The notes below the pieces were generated by a model. The model was not told the DNA's origin. It made no database searches and saw only the letters and a program-made list of their open reading frames with translations. A stretch of DNA of 20,715 bases from assembly GCA_934096605.1 (NCBI GenBank), contig CAKOMI010000023.1, positions 1 through 20,715 of the forward strand, written 5' to 3'. The position numbers and the translations under genes are program-made. Each line of letters opens with the position of its first letter. Position 1 is the stretch's first letter. Source of the DNA: an uncultured Bacilli bacterium. Lineage in GTDB: Bacteria; Bacillota_I; Bacilli_A; RF39; UBA660. Shown here piece by piece: positions 7,266 to 14,757 of this stretch.

Positions 7266-8244
7266 TACATACTCCCATATAAGAAGGCATAACCTCAATA
7301 TATTCTTTGTTAATATTATAAATATTTATTGTTGTCTTATCTTTTATATAGAAGAAACCTACCCCTTTAATTAGGATATTAGATGGAATATCTATATTAA
7401 TAGTAACTTTTTTGTCTTTTAGGCGATCACTTTTACCATAAACACGAGTTATAGATAAGTTACTGCTAGCAAACCAAGTTAGGTTACATTTACTTACGGC
7501 TTCTACTCTAAAGATAGGCTCAATGATTAGGCCTTCTCCACTCATTAACTGATAAGTAAGTGGTTTTATTTCTTTTTTTAGATTAAGCATTTCTAAATCT
7601 TCAAAAGGCACTTCTAAATAGTTATAAGAAAGACCTGCTGTATCATAGATAGTACCGATACTTAAGTTTATTTCGATAAAGTCAACCGTAGTATTAGGCA
7701 TTTCACTAACAGTTATGTGGCGATCACTTTCTTCTAAGGTGTCTAAAAGGTCATTAATAAATGTGCTTTTTCCAGCATTCGTAACACCTAGAAAATAAAA
7801 GATGCGATTATTGTTATGCTCCATAATATCCATAATTTTTTTGACACTACTACGACTATTCTTTCTAATAAACAAAATACTTTCATGAATATTAAAGTTA
7901 GTTTTTAACCATTCTCTAATTCTTTCAATGTAAATACTTTTAGGTATTGTATCACTTTTACTTATAACAAGACATTTTTCCCCTTTGATATCATTATAAT
8001 ACTCAAGTGTTTCCCTACTGATATTTAAAAAGTCAACAAAGTAAAAAGTAAGACCTTTTTTGGTATTTACAATACTTTTAATTTCTTTAATATCATTATG
8101 AACTAAAACACGTGTCTTTTCATTATAGTGAGTTAGTCTAAAGCAACGCATGCAATAATCTTTATTTATATCTAAGGTATAGCCAGGACTAAATTTATCT
8201 TCACTTTGTAAAATAGTGCCACAGCCAAGACAACGTTTAATCAT
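7252..8244 (-). CDS. yqeH: Circularly permuted ribosome-assembly GTPase YqeH
   Basis: Assists 30S ribosomal subunit maturation. An N-terminal zinc finger has C5, C8, C31 and C34 (CLGCG ... CMRC). The GTPase motifs occur in permuted order: G4 as SKSD (95-98), then the P-loop GVTNAGKST (153-161), a Thr-rich switch (NTTVDF) and G3 DTAG. The C-terminal RNA/peptide-binding region follows. At 330 residues it is shorter than the B. subtilis protein (about 366). The start has a strong AGGAAGGGGG site. It overlaps yqeG by 8 bases and mutL by 14, so the genes are co-translated. In B. subtilis yqeH is followed by aroE and other genes; here mutL-miaA follows instead. Confidence 0.95.
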   Translation of the reverse strand: MIKRCLGCGTILQSEDKFSPGYTLDINKDYCMRCFRLTHYNEKTRVLVHNDIKEIKSIVNTKKGLTFYFVDFLNISRETLEYYNDIKGEKCLVISKSDTIPKSIYIERIREWLKTNFNIHESILFIRKNSRSSVKKIMDIMEHNNNRIFYFLGVTNAGKSTFINDLLDTLEESDRHITVSEMPNTTVDFIEINLSIGTIYDTAGLSYNYLEVPFEDLEMLNLKKEIKPLTYQLMSGEGLIIEPIFRVEAVSKCNLTWFASSNLSITRVYGKSDRLKDKKVTINIDIPSNILIKGVGFFYIKDKTTINIYNINKEYIEVMPSYMGVCNDKD

Positions 8245-8758
8245 AATATTCCCCCTTCCTAAATATACCTCTTTTTAAAAAGCGTTTATATATTATACTT
8301 TCAATTTTACGGTTTATTTTAGTTGCAAATTTTTCTTTCTTACTCATTTGGTTAACTAAAATACTTGTAAATCCCATTTTATTAGCCCCCAATATATCGG
8401 TAAGTAATTGATCGCCAATACAGGCAACCTCGGTATCTTTATAAGCATAAAGAGCAAGAATTTTATTATATTTTCTTTTAAAAGGTTTCATACTCTTATA
8501 TGCACTATCAACATTACATTTTTCTTTAAATGGAGCTACTCTTTTTTTAGAGGCATTAGATAAAATTATTAATTTGAAGCCAAGTTCTTCTAAATATAGA
8601 AAAAAGTCCATTATTTTTTTACTAGGAATTTCCATATCCATCGTAGCTAAAGTATTATCTAAATCAAAAATTAAGCATTTAATTCCTCTAGTTTTTAATT
8701 CTTCATAATTAATATCATAAATACTTGGTTTGTAAATATCTGGTCTTAAATCATCCAT
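8237..8758 (-). CDS. yqeG: HAD-family phosphatase YqeG
   Basis: A HAD superfamily (class IIIA) phosphatase of 173 residues. Motif I is FDLDNTLATMD with nucleophile Asp32 and acid Asp34, motif II is LIILSNAS, the Lys lies in the KSMKPFKRKYNKI stretch, and motif IV is CIGDQLLTDILGANKMG. The substrate is unknown; the family (YqeG of Bacillus, related to mitochondrial Gep4-type phosphatases) almost always precedes yqeH, as here. AGGGAG is 9 bases before the ATG. An extended -10 promoter candidate lies just upstream, so transcription of the four-gene run may begin here. Confidence 0.93.
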   Translation of the reverse strand: MDDLRPDIYKPSIYDINYEELKTRGIKCLIFDLDNTLATMDMEIPSKKIMDFFLYLEELGFKLIILSNASKKRVAPFKEKCNVDSAYKSMKPFKRKYNKILALYAYKDTEVACIGDQLLTDILGANKMGFTSILVNQMSKKEKFATKINRKIESIIYKRFLKRGIFRKGEYYD

Positions 8759-8778
8759 GTAATCACACTCCCTATTTA

Positions 8779-8807
8779 AGTTTATCAGATTTATGTTAAA
8801 AAGTCAT
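8779..8807 (-). promoter_or_regulatory. Candidate promoter of the yqeG-yqeH-mutL-miaA run
   Basis: On the minus strand, ATGACT (8807-8802), a 17-base spacer and TAAACT (8784-8779) preceded by TGA form an extended -10 promoter. The -35 matches four of six consensus positions. It lies inside a 9-bp A+T-rich inverted repeat (8789-8797 with 8814-8822), whose outer arm covers the stop codon of the upstream gene. Confidence 0.45.
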
Positions 8808-8821
8808 TAAACAAACATAAA

Positions 8822-9151
8822 TTATTTAAGCTTTAGAGTTTTATCTTGATCCGAACTATTAAGAGATTGTTTTTTTAATTCGTTAATATTTAAATCGATA
8901 TTTTTATTTGGTTTTCTTTGAAGGATATAACCTATCCCTATGCTACCTGTTAATAAAAGAGGTAAGTAATAATTTAGACATTGTAAATACATTTCTAAAG
9001 ATAGATAATCTGTTACAAAGGCATTAGCTAAAAATAAAAGACTTGTCATGCAATAAAAACCATCTTTTAAAGATCTTTGCCATTGAACTTTTTTTATATT
9101 TTGTAATTCTTGGAGTTTTTGAACTAACTCTTCTTTCGTTAACTCTTCCAT
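8822..9151 (-). CDS. Small membrane protein with N-terminal coiled coil, unknown
   Basis: A 109-residue protein. Residues 1-20 are a charged helix (MEELTKEELVQKLQELQNIK), followed by two hydrophobic segments (about 35-52 and 62-80) and a basic-then-polar tail with many Lys. The layout is a hairpin membrane protein with both ends on the same side. I do not recognise the family; small membrane proteins of this shape include holin-like and sporulation-membrane proteins, but no specific signature is present. A GTG three codons earlier is possible, but the ATG at 9151 has AAGGGTGG 5 bases upstream. It is divergent from sigK, sharing an 88-base control region. Confidence 0.7.
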   Translation of the reverse strand: MEELTKEELVQKLQELQNIKKVQWQRSLKDGFYCMTSLLFLANAFVTDYLSLEMYLQCLNYYLPLLLTGSIGIGYILQRKPNKNIDLNINELKKQSLNSSDQDKTLKLK

Positions 9152-9175
9152 ATAAACCACCCTTTGTGTAAATGT

Positions 9176-9204
9176 ATTCTATCACTTTTATGTATTATTG
9201 AAAA
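9176..9204 (-). promoter_or_regulatory. Candidate sigma-A promoter of the small membrane protein
   Basis: TTTTCA (9204-9199), 17 bases, then TAGAAT (9181-9176) on the minus strand, 25 bases before the ATG at 9151. The -10 matches five of six positions and the -35 four of six. Confidence 0.5.
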
Positions 9205-9220
9205 GATTAATTCATAATAT
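9193..9220 (+). promoter_or_regulatory. Candidate sigma-E-like promoter of sigK
   Basis: TATTATT (9193-9199), 13 bases, then CATAATAT (9213-9220). Bacillus sigma-E promoters have KMATATT and CATACAAT about 13-15 bases apart, and the -10 here agrees at six of eight positions. Known sigK genes are first transcribed by sigma-E in the mother cell, which makes this plausible, but the A+T-rich background makes chance matches easy. Confidence 0.35.
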
Positions 9221-9239
9221 TTTATAAAGGATGTGGATT

Positions 9240-9932
9240 ATGTTTTTATTATCATTATTGCAAAATATGCTATTTTTTACTGGGAGTTACTCTAATAATG
9301 TGTTTCCTGAACCATTAAGTAAAGAGGAAGAAGAAAAGTGTTTAGAAGGATTAAGGCAAGGTGATGAACAAGCTAGAAATACTTTAATTGAACATAATTT
9401 AAGATTAGTCGCGCATATTGTAAAAAAATTTGAAACAAAGGATTATGATACAGATGATTTAATTAGCATTGGGACGATTGGGTTAATAAAAGGGGTCGAC
9501 ACTTATAAGTTTGATAAGGATATTAAACTTACTACATATATTGCTAAGTGTATTCAAAATGAGATACTTATGTATTTTAGAAGCGTTAAGGGGGAGAATG
9601 TTAGGACTGTTAGTTTAAATGATGCGGTTGGTTATGATAAAGATGGTAATGAGATAAGGTTAATGGAAATAATAAAAGATAACAATAAAGATATATCTAA
9701 TTATTTACAAACGAAAGATAATTTATTTTTAGTTAATAATTATATGCAAAAGTTAAATTATAGAGAAAAGGAAATATTAGCAAAAAGATATGGTTTAATG
9801 AATCAAAAGGAACAAACACAAAATGAGATTGCTAGTGAAATGCATATATCAAGATCATATGTTTCTAGAATTGAAAAAAGAGCTTTAACTAAGCTCTTAA
9901 AGGAATTTATTAAAGATAAAAAATTGAATTAA
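9240..9932 (+). CDS. sigK: RNA polymerase sporulation sigma factor, pro-sigma-K
   Basis: The last mother-cell sigma factor of endospore formation, directing coat and lysis genes. The 230 residues begin with a hydrophobic pro-sequence (MFLLSLLQNMLFFTGS), then YSNNVFPEPLS, aligning with the B. subtilis pro-sequence whose cleavage falls between Ser and Tyr. Region 2 follows (EHNLRLVAHIVKKF ... DLISIGTIGLIKGVDTYK ... EILMYFR), and region 4 has the helix-turn-helix EIASEMHISRSYVSRIEKRALTKL. The start at 9240 has AAAGG at 9 bases; an in-frame ATG at 9231 touches that AAAGG directly and is less likely. The gene is continuous, not split by a skin-type element. Its 3' end also encodes, on the other strand, the terminator of the converging gene. 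Confidence 0.93.
   Translation: MFLLSLLQNMLFFTGSYSNNVFPEPLSKEEEEKCLEGLRQGDEQARNTLIEHNLRLVAHIVKKFETKDYDTDDLISIGTIGLIKGVDTYKFDKDIKLTTYIAKCIQNEILMYFRSVKGENVRTVSLNDAVGYDKDGNEIRLMEIIKDNNKDISNYLQTKDNLFLVNNYMQKLNYREKEILAKRYGLMNQKEQTQNEIASEMHISRSYVSRIEKRALTKLLKEFIKDKKLN
9874..9898 (-). terminator. Terminator of the minus-strand surface-protein gene, inside sigK
   Basis: Read on the minus strand, AAGAGCTT (9898-9891) pairs perfectly with AAGCTCTT (9885-9878) around a 5-base loop, and the arm runs straight into six T (9879-9874). It lies about 30 bases after the stop of the surface-protein gene. On the plus strand there is no T run. The same bases encode the RALTKL part of sigma-K region 4. Confidence 0.85.
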
Positions 9933-11476
9933 AGGGATAGAACAAAGGGGTCTTCTTGCAAACCTGTACCCGATACTATTTTAACTGATGATTTTAAGTA
10001 AGCAGATGGTATAACAGAGTTGTTTATAGATGCACGAAAATGAATTACCTCCCCACCAATACTCTCCCCTTGAGTATTAAAGCTTGCTGCTTGAATACTA
10101 AAAGCATAATAAGCAGTACTAATGTTTGGGCCTAAATCAACTTGAGGAGTTATAGTCCACGTATATACACTTAACCAGTCATTATTTTTGCAATCACTTA
10201 CATTGCTATCTTCCCAATTTGATAAATTTGTATTTAAACATGTTACTCGGTCTGTTGTACTACCTCCACTTGTGGCATATCCATAATCACTCGCATATAT
10301 TAACCCAATTAATCCTTTCCACGTTGTTTTTCTTTCTACTGTATCATTACACCAATACCCGCTTGAGCAGATTTTGCTGCTTTGATTACTACGTTCGCCT
10401 TCATAAAACTCTTTAACGTTTTTTTCTACGGTAGACACTGCACCTGTGTTCCAAACTATAGGAATTAATAATCTTTTGGTTTGTTTATTTATTGACTTCT
10501 TACTAAAATCACACGATGTTGTTGTTAACGCATCAGATGTATAACATGTACCAGCACCACCATTCCAGTATAATGACCCACCTACTGACTCACTTTCATA
10601 ACCCGGATTTAATAATTTCATTAAGTCTGACTCACTCCATTCGTTAACCCCGTTGCCATTATTTACGCTACTAGCACTAGTATCCCATGAATATCCACCA
10701 ATTGTATCAGCCCTTATTATTTTAACAAGGTCACTTTTGATACCATTGCCATCATCTATATCTTTCATGACACCTATGATACGCCACATATCACCATTGA
10801 TACTGATATAGTTATGGGGATTTTGTCCAATATACCTAACATTACCATAATCATCCGTTGCTAAATTTGTTGTATCGGTTGTTGCCAATGTAGTTATATA
10901 TTTAGTAACATCTGGAGCAATTTTCTCTACATAACTTGCATTAACCGTTATTTTTGAGGTAAAGGTATTGTTTTGGACACCTTCTGTTTCACCGGTAACA
11001 TTTTCATCTAACCATAATCTTAAATTATATGTTTTACTTTCTTTAGCATCTAAATAACTTGTTTTTATTTTATAAGCTGTACTTGCATTACTAAGTGTTT
11101 TTGTTGTTACATCATAACTTGATACTAAAGATGGTGTTTCATCATCTAACATTAATTTTATGTAATCCATATTTGTTAATGTTGAATTATTTAATATTTC
11201 TAAGTTAATATCATATTTAACGTATGTATCACAGTTGTTAGTTATTGTAAATTCATAAGGTGTTAATTTCTTTCCTTCTTCATCTAATAAAGGATAGGCT
11301 TTTTCAATACTAATATTATTTTGATCTGTAAAAGATACATTAAAGCATGTTGCTGTAATTGTATTATTATTTGTACTACTAAATGTTACTAACCATAAAG
11401 CATAACTTAATCCTAATAACCCTATTACTACTCCAAGTACTAATAATATCTTTGACCAATTCTTTTTATTATTCAT
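9929..11476 (-). CDS. Large exported surface protein, phase-variable promoter candidate
   Basis: A 515-residue protein with an N-terminal membrane anchor/signal (residues 10-30). A first beta-rich domain (about 31-181) holds two Cys (TATCFNVSF, NNCDTYVKY) and the SYALW-to-NASY layout of camelysin/TasA-like sandwich domains. A second domain (about 190-515) has MWRIIGVM at 230-237, several Cys pairs and a C-terminal tail GTGLQEDPFVLSL. The second domain resembles DUF6273-type domains; that assignment is from memory of WRI..., Trp/Gly-rich blocks and the terminal motif. Paired Cys fit an extracytoplasmic, disulfide-bonded protein. The frame opens 11 codons earlier, but AGAGG lies 8 bases before the ATG at 11476. 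It is convergent with sigK. The protein ending at 13388 has a related C-terminal domain. Its promoter contains a nine-G tract. Confidence 0.75.
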   Translation of the reverse strand: MNNKKNWSKILLVLGVVIGLLGLSYALWLVTFSSTNNNTITATCFNVSFTDQNNISIEKAYPLLDEEGKKLTPYEFTITNNCDTYVKYDINLEILNNSTLTNMDYIKLMLDDETPSLVSSYDVTTKTLSNASTAYKIKTSYLDAKESKTYNLRLWLDENVTGETEGVQNNTFTSKITVNASYVEKIAPDVTKYITTLATTDTTNLATDDYGNVRYIGQNPHNYISINGDMWRIIGVMKDIDDGNGIKSDLVKIIRADTIGGYSWDTSASSVNNGNGVNEWSESDLMKLLNPGYESESVGGSLYWNGGAGTCYTSDALTTTSCDFSKKSINKQTKRLLIPIVWNTGAVSTVEKNVKEFYEGERSNQSSKICSSGYWCNDTVERKTTWKGLIGLIYASDYGYATSGGSTTDRVTCLNTNLSNWEDSNVSDCKNNDWLSVYTWTITPQVDLGPNISTAYYAFSIQAASFNTQGESIGGEVIHFRASINNSVIPSAYLKSSVKIVSGTGLQEDPFVLSL

Positions 11477-11507
11477 AATCAATACCTCTATTCTAATATA
11501 TGTCATC

Positions 11508-11538
11508 ATTATAACCCCCCCCCAGAAGAAAAAGTCAA
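11508..11538 (-). promoter_or_regulatory. Promoter with poly-G tract in its spacer
   Basis: On the minus strand, TTGACT (11538-11533) and perfect TATAAT (11513-11508) are separated by 19 bases, of which nine are consecutive G. The -10 is 31 bases before the start codon. At G9 the spacing is 2 bases over the 17-base optimum; loss of two G would give an almost consensus promoter. This is the layout of phase-variable promoters such as Neisseria meningitidis porA. No better -35 fits at 17 bases (it would be GACTTT). Confidence 0.7.
11515..11523 (-). repeat. Nine-G homopolymer
   Basis: Nine G in a row on the minus strand (nine C on the plus strand). The next longest G or C tracts I found are six bases long (near 330 and 13602), both coding for Gly-Gly. 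In sequence of about one third G+C, nine in a row is not expected by chance. Confidence 0.9.
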
Positions 11539-11539
11539 G

Positions 11540-11566
11540 AAAAAAAATCCACTTTTAAGCAGATTT
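11540..11566 (-). terminator. Terminator of the DUF2207-type gene
   Basis: On the minus strand, AAATCTGC (11566-11559) pairs with GTGGATTT (11552-11545), with two G-T pairs and a 6-base loop holding the stop codon, and then eight T (11547-11540). It ends one base before the TTGACT of the poly-G promoter, so the two units are tightly packed. Confidence 0.75.
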
Positions 11567-13291
11567 AAAGATTTTCTTTAGTGTTGGATTATTATATAAG
11601 GTGCTGGCAAGTTTTATTTTTAACCAGTTGTCATCACATTCTCTCGTTATTAGTTTTTTTTCTATGTCATTAGCATTTTCTAATATAACACTAGTAATTA
11701 AAAGAGCGTGAATATCATTGACTGATAGGCTTTCATTTTCCAAGGAATTTAACTCTTCTAAGTAATTTTTATAACCAAGCCATTTAACATATTCATTATT
11801 GGACTCGACTGTTCTTTTTTTAATATTTAAACTAAAGATAAGTAAGATAATACTTAAAATTAAATTAGCAAAGGCAAAAATTGGACTAGCATTAAAGTAG
11901 AATGTTGCCAGTAAGATGAATATTTCAATTAAAATAGAAAATATTGACCAAATAATTGGTAAACCATTGTTTTCAAAGTATTTTTTTCTTAAGGCCTTTT
12001 TGGTTACTTGTCTAAACCAACTATTTGTTATTTTAATGAAACGATTTTCGGTTTCTTTTTTACTAGCGTAATTATTTAAGTCATTAAGAGTTGTTTTGTT
12101 ATTTTTAGCATTTATAAATAAAATATTGATTAATAATTCTTCGGTATCAGTAAGGCCTTTTTTGTTTAGTAAAGTAAATACTAACTCACCCTTTTCTTCT
12201 TTAACTAAAATATTCTTTTTATTTATTAAATTTAATATTGATGAAATAAAAGTATTGATTGTTATTTTGTGATATAGTAAAAATTCTATAGCTTCTAAAG
12301 AATTATTAATTTCTGGTTTTATTTTCTTAACACTAGATATTTTGTTTCTTTTTTGATAATCAATTGTAATGCAAAGCCAACTTATAATTATAATAGCAAG
12401 ATGAATTTTACAAATTGTACTGACAACATAGTTTATTTTTTTTAAGTTTTCATTTTCTTTATTTTCAATTCTAGTTCTTTCTTCTTCTAGATCAATAATG
12501 CTAGTAAGGCTATTTTGATGACTTAATTTAGAGGTATTTATATTATTTATAAGTTTTTTATCCATGGTTATTCGGAGTTTGATTTGGTTATTACTAGCTA
12601 GTTTGTTTATTTTGGCAGTGATTTTATTATCAGTAATTGATATTTTACCAGTTATATCGCCATGTAACCAAGTATGTAATTTGTTTCCATCGCTTTTGGC
12701 TGGCAAATAGACATTTATAGTAGCTTCATTTATCTTGTCGTCAATTTTATCATTAATAAAAGGAAAATAGATTTCCGCGATATCTTCATGTAAGACAACA
12801 ACGTCTTTTAAGGTATAGGTAAAAAAAAGAACTGTTTTTTCATTTTTGGCTTCGTAAAATAGTTTATAGTTTTTACCATTTTGAGTACTTGCTTCTAAAT
12901 AGTTACCTGATATGGCATCTTGTTCATAGAAAACTTTGGTAAACATGGTGTATTTTAAATCTTTAACAGGTGTATCAAGGGTATTTTCTTCAATTTTACT
13001 AAAGCCTACAGACACGTCTTCTAAGCCAAGTGCATTATAAATAGCATCCTTAGTTAAATCTATTTTCTCATGACTTTCTAGTCGACTATCTTTATAGGTT
13101 ATTTCTGTTTGATAATTATGAAATGTACCACCAATTGTTAGCCATTCTTCTATTTTTATATCACCATTATTCTCTATATAAGCATCAATAGCCAATGAAT
13201 CAATATCATAATTACTTGGTAAGGCATGAGCTGTTATAGGAAACAAAAAAAAGATTAATAAAAAAGAAAGAAAACTAAAATACTTATTCAT
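11555..13291 (-). CDS. DUF2207-type exported membrane protein
   Basis: A 578-residue protein. A signal peptide (residues 1-23, ending AHA) precedes a large outward domain (YDIDSLAIDAYIENNGDIKIEEW ... at 28-250) that matches the start of DUF2207 predicted membrane proteins (Y.I....v...i..nG...v.E). A transmembrane segment near 290-310 is followed by a Lys/Glu-rich cytoplasmic domain, a pair of hydrophobic helices (about 450-495) and a polar C-terminal domain. Function of the family is unknown. GGAGG is 9 bases before the ATG. It has its own consensus promoter and terminator, and lies between two surface-protein genes on the same strand, which suggests a role in the cell envelope. Confidence 0.8.
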   Translation of the reverse strand: MNKYFSFLSFLLIFFLFPITAHALPSNYDIDSLAIDAYIENNGDIKIEEWLTIGGTFHNYQTEITYKDSRLESHEKIDLTKDAIYNALGLEDVSVGFSKIEENTLDTPVKDLKYTMFTKVFYEQDAISGNYLEASTQNGKNYKLFYEAKNEKTVLFFTYTLKDVVVLHEDIAEIYFPFINDKIDDKINEATINVYLPAKSDGNKLHTWLHGDITGKISITDNKITAKINKLASNNQIKLRITMDKKLINNINTSKLSHQNSLTSIIDLEEERTRIENKENENLKKINYVVSTICKIHLAIIIISWLCITIDYQKRNKISSVKKIKPEINNSLEAIEFLLYHKITINTFISSILNLINKKNILVKEEKGELVFTLLNKKGLTDTEELLINILFINAKNNKTTLNDLNNYASKKETENRFIKITNSWFRQVTKKALRKKYFENNGLPIIWSIFSILIEIFILLATFYFNASPIFAFANLILSIILLIFSLNIKKRTVESNNEYVKWLGYKNYLEELNSLENESLSVNDIHALLITSVILENANDIEKKLITRECDDNWLKIKLASTLYNNPTLKKIFKSA

Positions 13292-13314
13292 AAATACTAA
13301 CCTCCACTGGATTC

Positions 13315-13343
13315 ATTATATAAAGGCCTTAGGAAACTGTCAA
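13315..13343 (-). promoter_or_regulatory. Perfect-consensus sigma-A promoter of the DUF2207-type gene
   Basis: TTGACA (13343-13338), exactly 17 bases, then TATAAT (13320-13315) on the minus strand, with the ATG 24 bases beyond. Both hexamers match the consensus fully, so strong vegetative expression is expected unless repressed. The spacer contains the palindrome AAGGCCTT. Confidence 0.9.
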
Positions 13344-13362
13344 TAATTTTTAGATTTCTTGA

Positions 13363-13382
13363 AATAAAAAAGTATTTTTATT
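13363..13382 (-). terminator. Weak A+T-only hairpin after the second surface-protein gene
   Basis: AATAAAAA (13382-13375) and TTTTTATT (13370-13363) on the minus strand form an 8-bp stem with a 4-base loop, starting 5 bases after the stop at 13388. There are no G-C pairs, so termination would be weak and read-through into the DUF2207-type gene is possible. Confidence 0.3.
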
Positions 13383-13387
13383 ATTTT

Positions 13388-14734
13388 CTATAAGCTTGGT
13401 ATGTAAGGGCTTTCTTTAGTACCACCACCCGTAAATTTTAAGGTGCTTTTTAAATTTATTACTGGTCTTAGGCCACTAGCAAGATTTGTATACGTCTCAC
13501 CAATTTCACCAACTGCCCCGATTTCATATCCCATTGCTAAAGCTTGCTGAAAACCAAAAAGGTAGAAGAAACCTGACGGAGTCATTATCCAAAAGCCTGG
13601 TCCCCCCATCAAAAAGCTGTTATAGCTAGGTGTAGCCCATTGCTTTCTATCATAATATGTAGAAGCATTCCCTGCCAAAACAATTTCATCTAAAGTAACT
13701 AACCCAACAGGATATGTTAAAGCCTTGTTACCAGTTGATGCATTAGATACCGTATAATAATCTAAACTATCTGGACACTTGATGCTAGGAGTACCTCTTT
13801 GAAACCTTGTGTTACCTGCATAATATGTTATAGCACTATTTGTTCCTACACCTTCTTGAACATTTAAGGTACTTCTATCGCCACAAAAACCGGCGTTGTA
13901 ATCTAAATAATTGGTATAGGTAGTAAGCTTAGTATTAAAAAAATTATCATTAGCCGTTTTAATGATTGAGCTTGTACTATTACCATGGGCGTTACCACTT
14001 GTATACATATAGCCGACATACATGTTATCGTTACTACTGGGATTAAATGGACTTCTTACAAAATATCTATCTTCACTTTGTTCACCATTATCATGGGCTA
14101 CTGTGCCATCATATATCATTCTGATACTGCCATTACCATTAATGCGAATAATACGCCAGTAGTACCCTGCAAACTTAACATAGTTATTTTCTACACTACC
14201 TCGGTAATAATAACTTGTGCCATTGTCATCAGTAGTTTCATATATTCCTTTTTCATGTGATTCACAAGTAGAGTCATCACACGCACTTTTAGTGAAATCT
14301 GGAGTATATGTATTCACATCGATATTACCAAGGGCCGTACTAACTATTTTACTAGTCTTCTCAAAATACAAGTTGCATTTTGTTCTTGTATAATCAGTAG
14401 CATTATAATTACTATAATTAGCCTCGAACGTCCATGTTGCATTGTTCCAGTTAGGCGTAACACCATTCGTGCAATTACTTTTTTCTGTATCTAATGTGTA
14501 ACCGGTATTTTGACTAGGCATACTCCTTGTTATTTCGCCATCTACATAATAAGCAAAGTAGATATCACCTGGATCACCTATTTCACCATTTATCACGTTA
14601 AAATGTTTTTCTTCTGTAAACACAGCAAATGAACTATATAAATATATACTTGATAACACTAAAACACTTAAAATTATCATAGTTACTATTATCTTTCTTT
14701 TATTGTTTGACACTTTAAATTTCTTTAATCTCAT
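13388..14734 (-). CDS. Large exported surface protein, related C-terminal domain
   Basis: A 448-residue protein with a basic N-terminus and a membrane anchor (14-33) and no cytoplasmic domain. A linker to about 130 contains two Cys (SNCTNG, TKCNLYF). The main domain runs from about 150 to the end: GYYWRIIRINGNGSIRMIYD (190-209), Cys pairs (ACDDSTC, GFCGD, IKCPD), VGLVTLDEIVLAG, FWIMTPSG and RPVINLKSTLKFTGGGTKES, then a PY tail. The WRII block and the G(T/G)GT..(S/D)P(Y/F) tail are shared with the protein ending at 9929, suggesting paralogous DUF6273-like domains on different N-terminal parts. AGGGTGG precedes the ATG. It is divergent from a Cro/CI-type regulator. An adhesin or surface ligand is likely but unproven. 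Confidence 0.75.
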   Translation of the reverse strand: MRLKKFKVSNNKRKIIVTMIILSVLVLSSIYLYSSFAVFTEEKHFNVINGEIGDPGDIYFAYYVDGEITRSMPSQNTGYTLDTEKSNCTNGVTPNWNNATWTFEANYSNYNATDYTRTKCNLYFEKTSKIVSTALGNIDVNTYTPDFTKSACDDSTCESHEKGIYETTDDNGTSYYYRGSVENNYVKFAGYYWRIIRINGNGSIRMIYDGTVAHDNGEQSEDRYFVRSPFNPSSNDNMYVGYMYTSGNAHGNSTSSIIKTANDNFFNTKLTTYTNYLDYNAGFCGDRSTLNVQEGVGTNSAITYYAGNTRFQRGTPSIKCPDSLDYYTVSNASTGNKALTYPVGLVTLDEIVLAGNASTYYDRKQWATPSYNSFLMGGPGFWIMTPSGFFYLFGFQQALAMGYEIGAVGEIGETYTNLASGLRPVINLKSTLKFTGGGTKESPYIPSL

Positions 14735-14757
14735 GTGACCACCCTATCTATAAATTT

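Noticed and set aside
8789..8822. Perfect 9-bp inverted repeat as a terminator after the small membrane protein
   Set aside because: It is A+T-rich, has a 16-base loop and no T run on the minus strand, so it does not look like an intrinsic terminator.
10219..10416. Plus-strand open frame within the surface-protein gene
   Set aside because: It is antisense to a well-supported coding region, has no ribosome-binding site, and its composition follows from the codons of the other strand. The same applies to plus-strand frames at 3133-3399, 5551-5784, 7186-7374 and 13985-14260, and the minus-strand frame at 3568-3777.
13602..13607. Six-G runs in coding sequence (also near 330-335) as translational phase-variation tracts
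   Set aside because: Six bases encode Gly-Gly in frame and are short for slippage; nothing else suggests switching.
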